Source of the DNA: Malania oleifera
Taxonomy: Eukaryota; Streptophyta; Magnoliopsida; Santalales; Ximeniaceae
Assembly (NCBI RefSeq): GCF_029873635.1
Contig: NC_080423.1
Coordinates: 103,664,991-103,728,990, forward strand
DNA length: 64,000 bases
Direction: 5' to 3'
In this document: positions 22,308 to 33,834 of the stretch, in pieces
How the letters are laid out: each line of letters opens with the position of its first letter
Numbering within the stretch: the first letter of the stretch is position 1
Program-made: the position numbers and the translations under genes
The notes under the pieces: model-generated
What the model was told of the DNA's origin: nothing
What the model saw: the letters and a program-made list of their open reading frames with translations, nothing else
Database searches by the model: none

Positions 22308-22463
22308 TAGGCCGTTGCGTAGGGGAAAGAACGAAGAATGGCGCGCATGCAGAAAATTAATTAACGAAGGAAAGCATATACATATATCAGCTGCATTGCA
22401 CGGGAATGAATTGTGTTAATCCATCAACCAAGTAAGGCAATCTCAGATTCACTCCATTACCTC

Positions 22464-22519
<56 letters not shown>

Positions 22520-22520
22520 T
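22147..22520 (-). promoter_or_regulatory. 5' region of MATH gene A: (GA)n leader and expanded (TA)n
   Basis: Reading away from the ATG, there are two GA/CT runs (about 22180-22200 and 22252-22305) and then a (TA)n run of about 45 bp (22472-22517), followed by TCTGCTGGG. In gene B the equivalent is a TATATATA at 30469-30478, where a TATA box would be expected about 310 bp upstream of the ATG. CT-rich leaders are common in plant 5' untranslated regions. The assignment is positional, not tested. Confidence 0.5.
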
Positions 22521-22708
22521 GCTGGGCCCAAAGATAGCCCATGAGGATAAAATTACCTACCACCAAAGAAGCATGACAATTGGCAATAGGAATGTAAGCA
22601 AGTCAAGAAACTCATAAGTTATGCAGACAAGATACATCTCTTAAATCGACTCAATTCGATTCTATTCAAGTTTGAGAAGAGTTCAAGTTATTCTAAGTAT
22701 TTTAATAA

Positions 22709-24349
22709 ATTGAGTTATTTATTTATTTTTATTTTTTTTTTGAAAAGGTAACTTCATTAGATGGAAAGAGAAAGAGGAGTTAGAATGGAAGAGAGCAATA
22801 ATCATCCTCGCTGCTTAGAAAAATACAATAGAACTCCTCCCAATCTACATTAGACAAAGAGATATTATACCTAATCTAATGGAACAAATTTGATAAACAT
22901 CTATCATATACAATTGAGGTTGTGGAATATTTCTCCTTGAAGATTATCCCATTCCTCTACTTCCAAATCTCCCAACAAATAACTACTGAAATTGTTGCTG
23001 AAAATTTTTAATTTAAGAAACCACTTAAGTTTAGAGAAACTCTATATATGTAGAGAATATTGAAACCAAAGTATTCGGCATGACCATATGATCAAACAGG
23101 CTTTGGCAAATGAAAACCCAAATCTGCTAACTGAAGTGACAGTGGAGGAAGAGATGATCGACCCCTTTGCTTTCCTCCTTTCAAAGAGCACACACTGAGG
23201 CCAACTTCCAACCTCTTTTTTTGTAGGTTATTAGCCACTATAATTCAATTATAAATTACCAGCGAGTAGAAAGTGCTAACATTTAAGGGGATGAAGGTGT
23301 TCCACAACAGATTGAAGGGCAAACTTAGGTTATTGTGAGTGTCCTTATGAGAAAGATGTTTCTACGAGCTATCCACCCTGAAAGCCTGGGTGCTGGAAAG
23401 ATTTCACAAGCATGAGTTGGAATCCCCCCTGTTGAGTGTTGCATCGTAAACCAGATTGAACAACTCGATTACTTGATTAACCTCCTTGCCTTTAACCTGC
23501 CTATCAAAGGATAAGTCCCATAAAGGATTATTGTTGGGGAAGCTAAATAATTCTGCGAGTCTAGTATCTTTCCATCTAGCCAACGTAAAAAGGTTCGAGT
23601 AAAGATCTTGAAGAGTGGCTTTTACAGCCCATTTATCCAACCAAAACTTTGTTTTGCTCCCATCTTCAACATTGATCTTCCTGTGTGTTCCCAGCTGGTT
23701 GGCTTTATTTTAACGAAAATTTTCCATAAACTCCACCCATGACAGCCCGAGTGCGTTGATGAATGCCAGTAAGAAGCCTTATACCTACACTTGATGCAAA
23801 TCATTGATTTTCATAGGCCTTGATCTTTCCTACTGAGTCGCCATATCCATTTGCCCAAAAGAGCTTTGTTCATAGTCTCCAAATGTTTAATTTCTAATCT
23901 GCCCTAATTTTTGGGTTAAGTCACTAAACTCCACTTAGCAAGGGGGTATTTTAATTTCTCTTTTGTTTCTTTCCAAAGAAAGTTTTTCTGCATCCTCTCT
24001 AGAACCTGCACCACCTTATTTGGCATGGAAAAAAATAGACATATAATATATGGGTTGATTGGATAGAACAGAATTAATAAGGATCGGTCTACCTCCCATA
24101 GAAAGGAACTTTGACTTCCTTGTTGCCAGATTTCGCTCCATTTTTTCCATAATTAGATCCTAGATGTGCCAAGAGTTCAACTTGACTCCCATGGGAAGTC
24201 CTAAGTACGAAGTGGGAAAGGAGCCCGAATTGCGATTACGGATTTCTGCCTTCTCCTCCGCGTCTTCGAAGACTCCAATCAAGAAGATACGACTCTTGGA
24301 AAAATTAACTTTTAATCCCACGACTACCTTTAAACAAATTAGTGAGAAG
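22709..24349 (-). pseudogene. L1-type LINE reverse transcriptase fragment, copy A
   Basis: Minus-strand frames match the region after the RT palm of plant L1 ORF2: an SFPTSYLGLPMG block near 24190-24220, the RNFLWK block near 23970-23990, then zf-RVT-like sequence (WLDKWAVKATLQDLYS near 23610-23650) and the C-terminus. It is interrupted by many stops. A T/A tract at 22709-22740 is the likely A tail. The 5' side is cut at about 24350 by an LTR fragment. More decayed than copy B. Confidence 0.8.
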
Positions 24350-25813
24350 TATAGTCCAAGAGGGGCGTCAATTGGGGTTTAAAATTTTCTTTATAAATCT
24401 TTTGTCTTTCCCAACTATTTTATATTCAGTAATCACACAAGTATAATTGATTTGCAATCATAAGTACAACTACAAACCAATTTAAGATTAAATCTTTATG
24501 AATGAAAATATCAACTTGAATAAAATTTTAAAGATTTTATTTTACAATGCTTTGCAACTTTATCAATATTTCTTTCAGCAATTTAATTCAAAATTAGAAC
24601 TCAATTTAACTTTTGAATATGTCAATCCAATCAATATGGTAAGCTTGATTTCACAATATGAAACAAAATAGAAATTTCAGTAAGCTTCCAAAATTCAGAC
24701 TTTGATATCAAATAAGTTACTTGAATTTAAGCATGTAACTAATCAATAAGTTAATGATCTTTGATATTTATCAATCAACGTACTCCCTTTAATTAAGGTT
24801 TCACAACTCCCAATAACAAATTAATTTCTAACAATTAAGTAAGCATCCACACAATTTATATATGCAGAAAATTAAAAAGAGTAGGGAAGAGAGAGAGACA
24901 CCGAATAAGGTTCGGCTTACAGTCTACGTTCTTGCCCCAAGCAACTGCTGCGAGGATTCCAACTTTCTTTATTAGGCCAAAGTGACAACCTCTCTCCTTC
25001 TCAGGTGGAGTTCTCTCTCTAACGAGAATCCCCTCTCTCTAGGCAATGATTCAACAACCCTGAAATGTTAAAAACAAAAGAAGAACAAGAACAATTTTTG
25101 GTTCGTACAAGGACACTCTCAGTTAGAGCAGATTTGTACACAATAAAAACAATATACTTCAAAAATATTATCAATATAAAGATTTTTAAGCTCAGATATA
25201 TATCACCATGGATTTATTCTTGGATTAAAATCTCAGTAGAAAACTCAGAGTACAGTGAGATTTGATCAGCAAGAACTCAGCAATGAACTTTCAGCAAAGT
25301 GTATTCAGTAAGAGAGCTTTGAGACTATGAGGGTAAGCTTGGATGCTGATTGCTATTGATTGTTGGGTGTGTAATTCTTGAAATCAAATTGTATTTATAG
25401 AGTTTAAAAAGTAATTTTTGTATTTTCCAAGTTACTTGGTGTGTTTTCCAAGTTTTCTCATTGTTTGGAGTCCAAGCAATCAATTTTGGAAACATTCTCT
25501 CGCTGTTTTAAATTTGAATTCTCGAAGGTTAGTCGCCTCATCCCAAAGGGTTAGTCGCATGTGCCTTTAAATCACATCGAATTTTCAAACTCAGAGTAGG
25601 GTCAGTCACCTAAGCCTGATGGGGTCAATCGCCTAATGCTATTTTGTTTACTTTCTTAAAAAGCATATAAAAGATCAGTCGGTTGAGCATACATAGCCAG
25701 TCGCCCGAGCTTGCAATTTTTATGAATTTAAGAAATGTGTTTCCAAAAACTTGTTAGCTTTTAAACTTAGAATATTGAATTGAGATTTTGAAAATATATT
25801 TTGTTGACTTTGG
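24350..25813 (-). mobile_element. LTR fragment 1 of a copia-class element, copy A
   Basis: Related to the LTRs at 33835-38690 and 58752-60491 by shared blocks (AGTCCAAGAGGGG at its 3' end in minus sense, GGCAA-motif and CTCTAACGAGAA near 25010-25030, TATA box near 25395). It lacks the TGTTGG start because the neighbouring LTR begins at 25814. It contains a cluster of GTCGCC-type motifs at 25525-25712. The ORF 25065-25265 is not a gene. Confidence 0.65.
25392..25399 (-). promoter_or_regulatory. TATA box of LTR fragment 1, copy A
   Basis: TATAAATA on the minus strand, about 130 bp downstream (in LTR sense) of the GTCGCC-type motif cluster. The same arrangement is kept in copy B at 33413-33420. 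Confidence 0.5.
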
Positions 25814-26388
25814 TGTATTCCCGAGGGGGGGGGTGAATTGGGTATTTAAAACTTTCTCCACCTAGGTTTATCCAAATCAGCAATATTACGCAACCTAGGG
25901 TCTATCTATACAATTATAAACCCAATCAACACATGTATAACATATAACGAATCAAGCATACAACATACATGTGCTGAAAATAAAAGTGTAAAAAATAAAT
26001 TGCGAAAATATAAAGTACACACATGATATGTTATCGGGGTTAAGCCAACTGTACCTACATCGCTGCCTCAACTCGCAAGCCTGAGGATTATCACTATTAC
26101 TCACTTAACGGGTGGAGCGACACCGATTACAACCAGGTCAAATTCTCAAGGCTGGCATCAACCTTTACAAACTCTCTTTGCGGGGCGGAGAGGGTCGTAG
26201 GTCAAATTCACAGGGCTGACCTCAACCTTATCCTTCTAGGTGAGATCAAACCCCCTCATGCCATGCCTTCAATACAATCAATGAGTACGAAATTTTACGT
26301 ACAATTCAAGTGCTTCATAACTAAGCAGACTATGTACCGATTTAGTACAATATAGTCAATTCTTTTGTACCGATTTAGTACAATATGT
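25814..26388 (-). mobile_element. LTR fragment 2, copy A, truncated at the duplication junction
   Basis: Starts (plus strand) TGTATTCCCGAGG and matches 33835-34385 of copy B. It stops at 26360, where the tandem junction begins. The 20-bp block GTACCGATTTAGTACAATAT occurs at 26334-26353 and again at 26367-26386, a short repeat at the breakpoint. Confidence 0.75.
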
Positions 26389-27259
26389 ACCTTTCTTTTA
26401 GGACCCCAAAGAGCAATTGCTATGGCCCTTTGTGTGCCAATCACTTGGAAAATTTAGAGGGGTGCTGGTAGGATCTTATGTGACTTGAGCACAAACCTGG
26501 CCAAGGTGTACCTATACTCACTGCAGAACTTGTTCACGTGGACCATATCAGATTAGGTGGATTGGATGGACTTCCTAGGCATCCTTCCTCTCTTTATGGT
26601 CATTGATAATTTCAAGATTGACTCTATATATATAATTTCATATCAGGATTCCAAAAGGGTTCTTTCACTTTGGTAACTTGAGGGAAATTACACACATTTT
26701 TTGAGGTCGAACTGCAGCCGTTTGTACTCTTTCTATGGGAGTTTAAGAGCAAACATAGTTGAAGTTCATCATCCGCATTTAGAGTTTGTTTGGATAAAAT
26801 ATTTTGATTGGAAAAGACAGAGAAAATAAGAAGGAAATCATTTTTCACTATTTTCTTTCTCTATATCAAATTGTACTAAAAGTGAAAATTTGTTTTAATT
26901 TGTAAATTATATTTTAATTTATTTATTTGGTGTATTTCTTATTTTCTTTTTTACATTTTTTATAACCAAACATGAAAAGGCGAATTTTTTCAAATTCTCT
27001 TTTCTTTTTCGTGAGTTTTTCCAAGTTACAAATGGGTGATCAAATTATTCATGTTTTGAAAATTAGATTGCCAAGGCGGTAAATTTTTGGGATCAATAAT
27101 TCTCTCCATCATGGAGTTTCATTGCAATTTATGTAATGGAAATTGTTTTAACATTTACAAATAATAAGATAATTACGTACAAGTTGGAATTTTTCAACAC
27201 TAACATCTTTATAAAAAAAGAATATTGGCGTTAATCACATTAGGACATAAATTTTCACT

Positions 27260-30165
27260 TTAGAAATCTTTGACTGCAGACATAACCATGATCTCTCCTT
27301 CAGCAATCAAAGTATCATTAATTAGGAATCCCTTTGATATGTCATTGATAGTACTTTGTGGGATGAACGCAGAGACACCCCGACCCCGACCTGGGGCACT
27401 AAACCAATGACTTTCTGCAAGAAAATAGATTGAATTTTTAGTGAGTCAAGAAAATAAAATATCTAGCAAGTCATTGAACAAAAAATTTAAAGTTTATATA
27501 ATTTATAATAATATTTTATATAGAGACAAAATACAAAGAAAAATATATATCTTTCTTATTTTCCTTTCATTTTATTTTCTCAAACAAAATCTTTGATTCA
27601 AAGAGATCCTTAATTCACATAAATAAAAATAGATGTAGAGACTAGTTTAACTCATAAGGCAGTCTAACTACCAGTAAATTCATGGTGGTTATTGTTGAAT
27701 TGATTCTTTATCCGTAACTTGTATTTTGCATACAACTTTCTCTTCGAAGGAAGTGTCTCGGACGCATCTAATAATATATAAAATGATATGCTCATGGGTG
27801 TTCCCTTCGAGTCTCCCTTGGGATAAATAAGTAATTTCCTAAAAGCAATGCAAAAATCAAACCCAGAGATATATTAATGCAGTCAATTAATATTTATTTG
27901 GTGTGTAAGAATTTAACTAAAAATTTTTTTTTGAAGAGCACATGATTAAGATCAAAGGTACCATTTTCGACCTCCGACAGTGAAGGCATCAGAAAAAAAC
28001 CAATCTTTGGTTGAAAACCCTGTGATCTTCCATGTGTATAGACCATTTGGGGGTTCAATTTTGACCATTGATAAACATTCTCCTCTTCCATTGTTCTTAA
28101 CCACAAAAACTTCAGCTCCAAAGACACAACAGTCACCAATGAGAAATCCTTTGGACTCATCTTCGAAAGTGCTTAGGGAGATCAGTTTGTCAAAGCCCCA
28201 TTCAGTCTTCAACCCATGAAAGCGTTTTGCTCTTGCACCACTGTCTGATAATTAAGCATAGTTTGGAGCAATTAAAGTAGTCAAAAAAATTAAAATAATA
28301 GGAGAATGCATAGCTGACTAAGTATATAAGAAAAAATTGAACTTTGCCCGGTTCGAAACTTCAAAAACATTATTATCCTTGCGTTTGGGAGTGTGAATCT
28401 TAAAATTTAGATTCAAATTTGTATTATTTTAGATAAAATGTTGTATAAAATTACATTACCGCCGCATTCAGGGCAATAGATTTCGGACCTTTGATTTGGA
28501 TTTTGGTAGATTTGGCCAAATTTTAATATAATTTTATATTTCATCTTATCAAAATCCAATACTACTCCAAATTTGCACAAATTCAAATCCAAATCTTGAA
28601 ATCCATGTTTATAAACAGTTCTTAATTTTGAAAACACATATATTTCTTTCTTCATTTTTTCTTGTAAAAAATGTAACGAATTAATGAGTAAAATCTTAAT
28701 TGCAAACATCACTAACATTTATTGTTATTATTATTTTTAATCGTGTGGAAATAAATTTTATTTTTTAATGGCATTTGATATCGGTATATAGCTAGAGAGA
28801 GGGAGAGAGAGAAGGAAAAATGATTATGATTATTTTTTTAAATAAATTTTTTTATCCAAACAGAACTTTAGCTAGCCAAGTATAATTTAGGGGAGGAGTG
28901 AAATTAAAATACCTTGAATGGTTAGGTACTTGTCCCGGATTTGATCATAAAGAAAAAATTTGAAGTCTACATTTATCTCCCAACTTGGAGGAAGACTGCC
29001 TGGCTCCTCTAGTACCAAATACAAGGAGAGGTAACCATTTCCATCTCTTCTCTTGTTTCCATTTGGGTACAGGGACAACCTCCTTAAGAAGTGAAAAGAA
29101 AAAGAAATCTATGATCATGTTACAACAAAAACTATATAAAAATTTTCTTGACGCCAGCAGAATCGAATCACGATAAAAAATTTAAACTAACTATTCAAAT
29201 AAATAGAATAAAATATCAACAAAGCATAGAATTAAAGAATGGTTCTTCACGTAGCTACATATATAACCATTTTCCGGTCATTTGAATCCAAAAAAGTGAG
29301 ACATGTTCCAATTTGATACTACTTAAGTGGATCTAAATGTTGATGAGAGATATTTTTGAACCATTCCACCTAAGTATATTTTGATTTTTTTAACTAATGT
29401 CACTGTTGATCGAGGATCTAATTTAATTATAATACCATTTCCATCCGCCAGCATCAAAAGAACCAGTTCCATATTTTTCCACTTCTGTGCTTACGAGTAA
29501 TGAGAAAGCCTCAATTTTAAATATGTAATGAGCTGGTGGAGCATCTCTCAAAGACCTTGTGATTCCTGCAATATAATATATTCACAGAGTAATTAGCGAT
29601 TATCAAATCAACTTGATTAATTTCTTTGCGTTGCATTAATGGTCAAAAAATTATTTTACCTATGTTTAGAAGAGATATTGAGTTTTTTTTTTTTTAAATT
29701 TTATCGTTTGATTTGGTAAAATCATGCTGGGTCTGATCTAAACATTGGCCGGTACGATACTTAACCCAAAGAAATTAGGTGGAGGATTATAAAACGAAAG
29801 GAAAGGAGTTTCAAAGTACGTTTCCCCAATGTAAGGAGTAAATATTTGGTATAACGGGACAGTATGATTTTATCATATATTTGTGTTTTGAATTTAACAA
29901 ACTACACACATGGTAAAGTCTGATTAATAGATACCCATGTAATATTAGTATGTTAAGCTTTACCTTCGTGATCAACATTGGGCGGGGGAGAAGGGGGAAG
30001 CCGGGAGGAATGGGCGGCGGAAGGAACTCTGGGCGGGGGCAGCGGTTCTTCTGGCATTTCTCCAGCGGAACAGGTGGCGGTTGGCATGGCTACAGCCAAC
30101 TTACTGCAGTACGCAGATGCCGGTGCTGGTTTTGCATTAAACGCAGGTTCAGTTGCTGGTTCCAT
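27260..30165 (-). CDS. MATH-domain (TRAF-like) protein, gene B, six exons, 368 residues
   Basis: Coding exons: 29964-30165, 29436-29565, 28913-29082, 27962-28244, 27672-27838, 27260-27414 (complement), each the same length as its partner in gene A, with GT-AG introns and a TAA stop. The layout is a Pro-rich leader (1-67), MATH 1 (about 80-218) and MATH 2 (about 237-368). By eye about 30 of 368 residues differ from gene A: 12 in exon 1, none in exon 2, 3, 5, 6 and 4 in exons 3 to 6. B has the more typical residues at some MATH positions, for example VFGAEVF and AFTVGG where A has VLGAEVF and AFMVGG. The reading frame is intact. Its neighbours are only transposons and gene A, about 5.1 kb away in the same orientation. 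Probably a protein-interaction adaptor; role unknown. Confidence 0.9.
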
Positions 30166-30274
30166 GATTAATTTTTGCTTTCCTTCTTTCTCGCTCAGGG
30201 AGAGAGAGAGAGAGAGAGAGAGAGAGCTAGAGAACTCTGGTCTCAGGCCATGCAGGCAGTATTTTATTTCAGAC

Positions 30275-30310
<36 letters not shown>

Positions 30311-30480
30311 TAGGGCGTTGCGTAGGGGAAAGAATGAAGAATGGCGCGCATGCAGAAAATTATTTAACGAAGGAAAGCATATACATATATCAGCTGCATT
30401 GCACGGGAATGAATTGTGTTAATCCATCAACGAAGCAAAGCAATCTCAGATTCACTCCATTACCTCCTATATATATATTC
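30166..30480 (-). promoter_or_regulatory. 5' region of MATH gene B: (GA)n leader and short TATA
   Basis: GA runs lie at about 30199-30226 and 30278-30308, and TATATATA at 30469-30478. Flanking words (CTTTCTCGCTCAGG near the ATG, TCTGCTGGGCCC beyond the TATA) are shared with gene A, so the (TA)n of A is an expansion or B a contraction. Confidence 0.5.
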
Positions 30481-30675
30481 TGCTGGGCCCAAAGATAGCC
30501 CATGAGGATAAAATTACCTACCACCAAAGAAGCACGAACAATTGGCAATAGCAATGTAAGCGAGTCAAGTAACTCATAAGTTATGTAGACACAATACATC
30601 TCTTAACTCGACTCAATTCGATTCTATTCAAGTTTGAGAAGAATTCAAGTTATTCAAGTATTTTAATAAATTGAG

Positions 30676-32363
30676 TTAATTATTTATTTATTTATTTATT
30701 TTTGAAAAGGTAACTTCATTAGATAGAAAGAGACTAGAACGCGACTTGAAACTTCCGAAAGCGAATACAAGAAAGAGAAAAGAGGAGTTAGAATGGAAGA
30801 GAGCAAGAATCATCCTCGCTACTTAGAAAAATACAATAGAACTCCTCCCAATCTACATTAGACAAAGAGATATTAGACCTAATCCAATGGAACAAATTTG
30901 ATAAACATCTATCATATACAATTGAGGTTGTGGAATATTTCTCTTTGAAGATTATCCCATTCCTCTACTTCCAGATCTCCCAACAAATAGCTACCGGAAT
31001 TGTTGCTGACAATTTTTAATTTAAGAAACCACTTAAGTTTAGAGAAACTCTATATATGTAGAGAATATTGAAACCAAAGTATTCGGCATGACCATATGAT
31101 TAAATAGGCTTTGGCAAATGAAAACCCAAATCTGCTAGCTGAAGTGAGAGTGGAGGAAGAGATGATTAATCCCTTCACTTTCTTCCTTTCAAAGAGCACA
31201 CAGTGAGGCCAACTTCCAACCTCTTTTTTTGCAGGTTATTAGCCATTATAATTCTATTATAAATTACCAGCCAGTAGAAAACGCTAACCTTTAAGGGGAT
31301 GAAGGTGTTCCACAATAGATAGAACGGCAAACTTAGGTTATTATGAGTGTCCTTATGAGAAAGATGTTTCTACGAGCTAGCCACCCTGAAAGCCTGGGTG
31401 CTGGAAAGATTTCACAAGCATGAGTTGGAATCCCCTCTGTTGAGTGTTGCATCGTAAACCAGATTGAACAACTCGATTACTTGATTAATCTCCTTGCCTT
31501 TAACCTGCCTATCAAAGGATAAGTCCCATAAAGAATTATTGTTGGGGAAGCTCAATAATTCTGCGAGTCTAGTATCTTTCCATCTAGCCAACGTAAAACG
31601 GTTCGAGTAAAGATCTTGAAGAGCGGCTTTTGCAGCCCATTTATCCAACCAAAACTTTGTTTTGCTCCCATCTTCAACATTGATCTTCCTATGTGTCCCC
31701 AGCTGGTTGGCTTTATTTTAACGAAATTTTTCAGTAAACTCCACCCATGACAGCCCGAGTGCGTTGATAAATACCAATAAGAAGCCTTATACCTATACTT
31801 GATGCAAATCATCGATTTTCATAGGCCCTAATCTTTCCTACTGAGTCGCCATATCCATTTTCCCAAAAGAGCTTTGTTCATAGTCTCCAAATGTTTAATT
31901 TCTAATCCGCCTAGGTTTTTGGGTCGAGTCACTAAACTCCACTTAGCTAGGGGGTATTTTAATTTCTCTTTTGTTTCTTTCCAAAGGAAGTTTCTCTGTA
32001 TCCTCTCTAGAACCTGCACCACCTTCTTTGGCATGGAAAAAATAGACATATAATATATGGGTTGATTGGATAAAACAGAATTAATAAGGATTGGTCTACC
32101 TGCCATAGAAAGGAACTTTGACTTCCATGTTGCCAGATTTCGCTCCATTTTTTTTCCATAATTAGATCCTAGATGTGCCAAGAGTTCAACTTGACTCCCA
32201 TGGGAAGTCCTAAGTACGAAGTGGGAAAGGAGCCCAAATTGCAATTACGGATTTCTGCCTTCTCCTTTGAGTCTTCGGAGACTCCAATCAAGAAGATACG
32301 ACTCTTGGAAAAATTAACTTTTAATCCCGCGACTGCCTTAAAACAAATTAGTGAGAAGGAAGG
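30676..32363 (-). pseudogene. L1-type LINE reverse transcriptase fragment, copy B
   Basis: Better preserved than copy A. Open stretches at 31828-32244, 31552-31812 and 31412-31648 on the minus strand carry the post-palm segment (LATWKSKFLSMAGRPILINSV then PIYYMSIF), an LGGLEIKHLETMNKALLGKW block and a zf-RVT-like region. These are split by frameshifts and stops. A T/A tract at 30676-30702 marks the A tail. The 5' side, including most of the RT palm, endonuclease and ORF1, is missing. Confidence 0.85.
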
Positions 32364-33834
32364 TATAGTCCAAGAGGGGGGTCAATTGGGATTTAAAATT
32401 TTCTTTATAAATCTTTTTATTAAGTCTTTCCCAACTATTTTATATTCAGCAATCACACAAGTTCAATTGATTTGCAATCATAAGTACAACTACGAACCAA
32501 TTTAAGATTAAATCTTTATGAATGAAAAGATCAACTTGAATAAAATTTTAAAGATTTTATTTTACAACGCTTTGCAACTTTATCAATATTCCTTTCAGCA
32601 ATTTAATTCAAAATTAGAACTCAATATAACTTTTGAATATGTCAATCCAATCAATATGGTAAGCTTGATTTCACAATATGAAACAAAATAGAAATTTCAG
32701 CAAGCTTCCAAAATTCAGACTTTGATATCAAATAAGTTACTTGAATTTAAGTATGTAACTAATTAATAAGTTAATGAATTTTGATATTTATCAATCAATG
32801 TACTCCCTTTAATTAAGGTTTCCACAACTCCCAATAAAAAATTAATTTTTAACAATTAAGTAAGCATCCACGCAATTTATATATGCAGAAAATTAAAGAG
32901 AGTGGGGAAGAGAGAGAGAGACCGGATAAGGTTCAGCTTACAGTCTACGTCCTTGCCCCAAGCAATTGTTGTGAGGATTCCAACTTTCTTTATTAGGCCA
33001 AAGTTAAAACCTCTCTCCTTCTCAGGTGGAGTTCCCTCTCTAACGAGAATCCCCTCTCACTAGGCAACAATTCAACAACCCTGAATTGTCAAAAACAAAA
33101 GAATAACAAGAACAATTTTTAGTTCGTACAAGAACACTCTCAGTTAGAGCAGATTTGTACACGAAAAAAACAATATACTTTAGAAATATAATCAATATAA
33201 AGATTTTGAAGCTCAGATATATATCACCGTGGATTTATTCTTGGATTAAAATCTCAGTAGAAAACTCAGAGTACAGTGAAAATCGATCAGCAAGAACTCA
33301 ACAATGAACTTTCAGTAAAGTGTATTCAGTAAGAGAGCTTTGAGAGTATAAGTGTAAGCTTGGATGCTGATTGCTATTAATTGTTGGGTGTGTAATTCTT
33401 GAAATCAAATTGTATTTATAGAGTTTAAAAAGTAATTTTAGTATTCCCCAAGTTACTTGGTGTGTTTCCTAAGTTTTCTCATTGTTTGGGGTCCAAGCAA
33501 TCAATTTTGTAAACATTCCCTCGCTGTTTTAAATTGGAATTCTCGAAGGTTGGTCACCTGATCCCAAAGGATCAGTCGCATGTGCCTTTAAATCACCGCG
33601 AATTTTCAAACTCAGAATAGGGTCAGTCACCTGAGCTTGATGGGGTCAGTCGCCTAATGCTATTTTGTTTACTTTCTTAAAAAGCATATAAAAGATCAGT
33701 CGGCCGAGCATACACAGTCAGTCGCCTGAGCTTGCAATTTTTATGAATTTAAGAAATGTGTTTCCAAAAACTTGTTAGCTTTTAAACTTAGAATATTGAA
33801 TTGAGATTTTGAAAATATATTTTGTTGACTTTGG
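32364..33834 (-). mobile_element. LTR fragment 1 of a copia-class element, copy B
   Basis: Counterpart of 24350-25813. It has the TATA box at 33413-33420 and a GTCGCC-type motif cluster at 33548-33733. No internal coding sequence is attached. Confidence 0.65.

Larger units (their letters stand above)
17641..26388. repeat. Tandem unit A carrying MATH gene A
   Basis: Unit A aligns in direct orientation with 26389-34385. Order from left: flank shared with 26389-26602, an A-only stretch (17851-18790), shared flank (from 18795), MATH gene, gene 5' region, LINE fragment, and two LTR fragments. Similarity to B ends at 26360; 26361-26388 is junction sequence. Confidence 0.9.

Noticed and set aside
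32173-32505. Plus-strand ORF of 110 codons
   Set aside because: Antisense to the LINE RT fragment, which has clear family motifs on the minus strand.
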